Shown here one piece after another: positions 61,903-64,000 of a stretch of 64,000 nucleotides of DNA. A model generated the notes under the pieces. It was not told where the DNA came from, searched no databases, and was given only the letters and a program-made list of their open reading frames with translations. Numbering within the stretch: the stretch's first letter is position 1; each line of letters begins with the position of its first letter. The position numbers and the translations under genes were made by a program. Source of the DNA: Patiria pectinifera (taxonomy: Eukaryota; Echinodermata; Asteroidea; Valvatida; Asterinidae); assembly GCA_029964075.1 (NCBI GenBank), contig CM057134.1, positions 19,818,905 to 19,882,904 of the forward strand, written 5' to 3'.

Positions 61903-63586
61903 CTGCAAAAACAAGCCAGAAAATATGACCACGGTAAATCTAGTGCCTTCTTGTAACTGGGCTACTCCAGCAGCATTATGTAATGTTTAGGGCTGTGCAC
62001 AGGCCCGTCGCCAAGGGGGGAGGGGGGCTGGTGGGGCCGGTCCACCGTTGGCGAGCAATTGGCCCCCTAAACGGCAGAAGCCATACATATGTATTTTTGT
62101 ATTTTTGAATGGTAGTGGGCCCCCAAAGTTGGTACTATGGCCCCCCTGATGCTCAGGGCTGGCGACGGCACCGGCTGTACATTGGGGGGGGGGGGGGGCG
62201 CCTGGTAGGGCCGGGCCCCCCTTGGCGAGCAATTGGCCCCCCAAACGGCAGAAGCCATACATATGTATTTTTGTATTTTTGAATGGTAGTGGGCCCCCCT
62301 AGTTGGTACTATGGCCCCCCTGATGCTCAGGGCTGGCGACGGAGCCGGCTGTGCATCGGAGCCTAGTACCGGGTTCCAGATTATGGGATCGGGTACCCGT
62401 AACCAACTTTACAAATTACTCAGTAACTTCTCAGGCAATGAAAGATTTTGAAAGTCATTTGTGGGGAATTTGCATCTGAAAACCAGGCTACATGGGAAAA
62501 CAAAACATATTTCACGTTTATGATGCAGTTTACATAGGAAGGCTATAAAGCTCACTCTACAGTGTACACACAAAAGTATCTTGCTGTATTGAAGCACCAA
62601 TATGGTCGTGTGGACCTTAATAAACAATCTGAACAACATCTTCCTAGATTTTATTTTTGGGGTTAGGTTTCTTTAGCATTACCCGGATACCCGTGATTTT
62701 TTTTTCCAAACGGGTACCTGTATCTGCGAGGTTTCTCTGATTTTTGGTGTTCCCCCACAAAATTCCCCGAGTTTTCTTTGATTTTTGGTGATCCAAACCC
62801 CCCACCACAATTCCCCAAGTTTTCCCTGATTTTTTTAGTTTTTTTCCCCCAAAAATCTCTTGCGAGGTTTCTCTCGTGTTTTCCAAAATTCCCCAAGTTT
62901 TTACTGAATTTTTGTGTCCCCCAATTTCCTGAGTTTTCCATGATTTTTGGTGTTTTTCCCCCCAAAATTCCCTGAGGTTTTCCTGATGTTTAGTGACTCC
63001 GCTCCAGTGAGCTCATGATGCTTCACGAGCCCAGGACCTCCACTCTATGGGGTGACAGATCCTTTGCTGCAGCGTCAACCCGAGTGTGGAACCAACTCCC
63101 TCTGGCTATCAAATCATCTCCATCCATCACAACATTTAAGACAAACATAAAATCTCACCTGTACAAACAAGCTTACTCTCACAATACACAATCCTAACTT
63201 GACTTTCTCCTCCAGCGCCATGAGCGCCTATTTTTGGCGGATACCGGCGCTTTACAAATGTTCTTTTATTATTATTATTATTATTATTTTTTTAAACCCG
63301 AATTCCCTGAGTTTTTCATGACCTGAAAAATGGAAACTCAGTTTTAAGGTTTACTCTGATTTCCAGAGTGGCTGGAAATTCTTGTCAAGATAATAATTAT
63401 TTGAATTCCTTACTTCTTCTGGTAGATGTTTGCCCGGCTGGGCTGGGATCCCCGTCATGAAATCATTGGTGATGAACGTCCGTATAACCACACTGCGCTG
63501 GCAGGAAGGCTGGTGCATTGTGGGATCGCGGTCAAAATGAAGCGGCACCAGGATGATGGGCATCTGGCTGATCTTGTTGTAATAAC
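61801..63586 (-). CDS. GMPS: GMP synthase (glutamine-hydrolysing), last two coding exons
   Basis: Coding exons are 63586-63414 and 61902-61801 (stop TGA at 61803-61801), joined in phase 0 with GT-AG borders. GMPS converts XMP to GMP using glutamine and ATP, the last step of de novo GMP synthesis, in the cytosol. The visible part is the C-terminal dimerisation and XMP-binding domain: YNKISQMPIILVPLHFDRDP, QRSVVIRTFITNDFMTGIPA, and the end PGISRVMYDLTAKPPGTTEW with final Glu, the invariant GMPS C-terminus. The glutaminase and ATP-pyrophosphatase domains lie beyond the right edge. The penultimate exon enters with two bases of a split codon, so the upstream exon should end in phase 1. The identification is secure from the C-terminal signature. 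Confidence 0.95.
61990..62350. repeat. Two tandem units of about 175 bp in the last GMPS intron
   Basis: ggcgagcaattggcccccta-type, aacggcagaagccatacata and ggcccccctgatgctcaggg occur at 62050-62160 and 62223-62335, separated by poly-G. The antisense frame over it simply repeats a 58-residue peptide. Confidence 0.9.
62660..63000. repeat. Degenerate CCCC-AAAATTCC/TGATTTTTGG tandem repeat
   Basis: Units of roughly 50 bases with aattcccc-agttttc and tgatttttggtg, at least six copies. Low-complexity open frames on both strands are artefacts of it. Confidence 0.75.
63000..63285 (+). mobile_element. LINE 3' end (CR1/L2-like) with ATT tail
   Basis: The frame reads STLWGDRSFAAASTRVWNQL, PLAIKSSPSITTFKTNIKSH and LYKQAYS then stop, the conserved end of CR1/L2-type reverse-transcriptase ORFs. 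A short 3' UTR (tttacaaatgttc) and an ATT microsatellite tail (63265-63287) follow. Strongly 5'-truncated. Confidence 0.8.
63414..63586 (-). CDS. GMPS: GMPS penultimate coding exon
   Basis: The acceptor ctcccag precedes 63586 and the donor GTAAGG follows 63414. It encodes GYYNKISQMPIILVPLHFDR, the conserved PSCQRSVVIRTFI and the loop FMTGIPAQPGKHLPEE. Length 173 (2 plus 57 codons), ending in phase 0. Confidence 0.95.
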
Positions 63587-63599
63587 CTGGGAGGGGGGA

Positions 63600-64000
63600 G
63601 GGTTCAACGATTGAACACATGTAAGGTGCTATCCGACAATCATGTCAATCAATATTCTAAAAAGTCAGAATGATTTACAAGTTAAACAAGCACGATCTGC
63701 AGGCCAAAGAATTCGTGTTCATGCATGATTCACTTGATTGTGCCCTGTAATTTCTGGAAGGAGTAAAGTTTTGAGTAAAATCATCAAATTTTTGACCCCC
63801 GTGAACCCATGATGACCTTTGACCCCCGTTCGGTCATGTGACATGTTGGGGCTGGGCTACTGATACTTTTGACAAAGTTTGGTTGAAATCGGTCACAATA
63901 TGTATGTGCAATAGACAATGTCAGCGTTTGTTACTAACTAACGGACGGACGGAGAGACATGATGATGTGTTGAGCTGCTATCCCAACTTTAAATACAAAT
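63600..64000. other. Upstream GMPS intron, no exon seen
   Basis: Contains a tgacctttgacccccgttcg segment at 63810, related to the TGACCT repeats elsewhere. The preceding GMPS exon must lie beyond the right edge. Confidence 0.4.

Noticed and set aside
61987..62262. Minus-strand frame with a repeated peptide (MYGFCRLGGQLLA)
   Set aside because: Pure consequence of the 175-bp tandem duplication, with poly-G encoded prolines; no sign of a gene.
62663..62965. Lys/Gly/Asn-rich frames on both strands
   Set aside because: They are translations of the degenerate CCCC-AAAATTCC tandem repeat.

Overview
The window is animal genomic DNA: intron-rich, AT-rich, and crowded with short non-autonomous transposons, tRNA-derived SINEs and decayed retrotransposons. 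The conserved proteins read close to vertebrate orthologues, and the repeat landscape looks like that of a marine invertebrate, plausibly an invertebrate deuterostome (echinoderm, hemichordate or cephalochordate). The species cannot be settled from the sequence alone. There is no bacterial or organellar organisation.

Five gene loci are supported. (1) 2296-5330, plus strand: the last four coding exons of cytosolic acyl-CoA thioesterase 7 (ACOT7); its 5' exons lie left of the window. (2) 9773-24188, plus strand: a complete nine-exon PPP1R7/SDS22 gene (328 residues) encoding the leucine-rich-repeat regulator of protein phosphatase 1. (3) 29195-33958, plus strand: a tentative unrecognised gene whose four candidate exons are each a multiple of three and join in phase 0; its end is not found. 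(4) 55545-41155, minus strand: a small four-exon gene for an 85-88 residue basic protein that I do not recognise. All its splice phases agree, and one intron of about 7.5 kb is filled with retrotransposons. (5) 63586-61801, minus strand: the last two coding exons of GMP synthase (GMPS), with the rest beyond the right edge.

Between and inside the genes lie TTAA-flanked miniature elements of three terminal-repeat types, a hAT-like miniature element with a perfect 8-bp target duplication, several foldback elements including a hairpin of about 480 bp in PPP1R7 intron 7, and SINEs with tRNA-like heads. There is a decayed RTE-type LINE (42.4-45.8 kb), and a gypsy-type LTR retrotransposon remnant split by a truncated LINE (49.1-53.3 kb). 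Tandem repeats occur at 11.9-12.1, 14.15-14.62, 36.1-37.56, 38.1-38.6, 47.9-48.8 and 62.0-62.35 kb. The tandem arrays at 14 and 36 kb carry repeated AGGTCA direct repeats.

Functionally the genes are unrelated housekeeping loci (acyl-CoA hydrolysis, PP1 regulation, GMP synthesis). The most interesting material is the unnamed small minus-strand gene, the covarying palindrome at the centre of one TTAA element family, and the large hairpin transcribed within PPP1R7.
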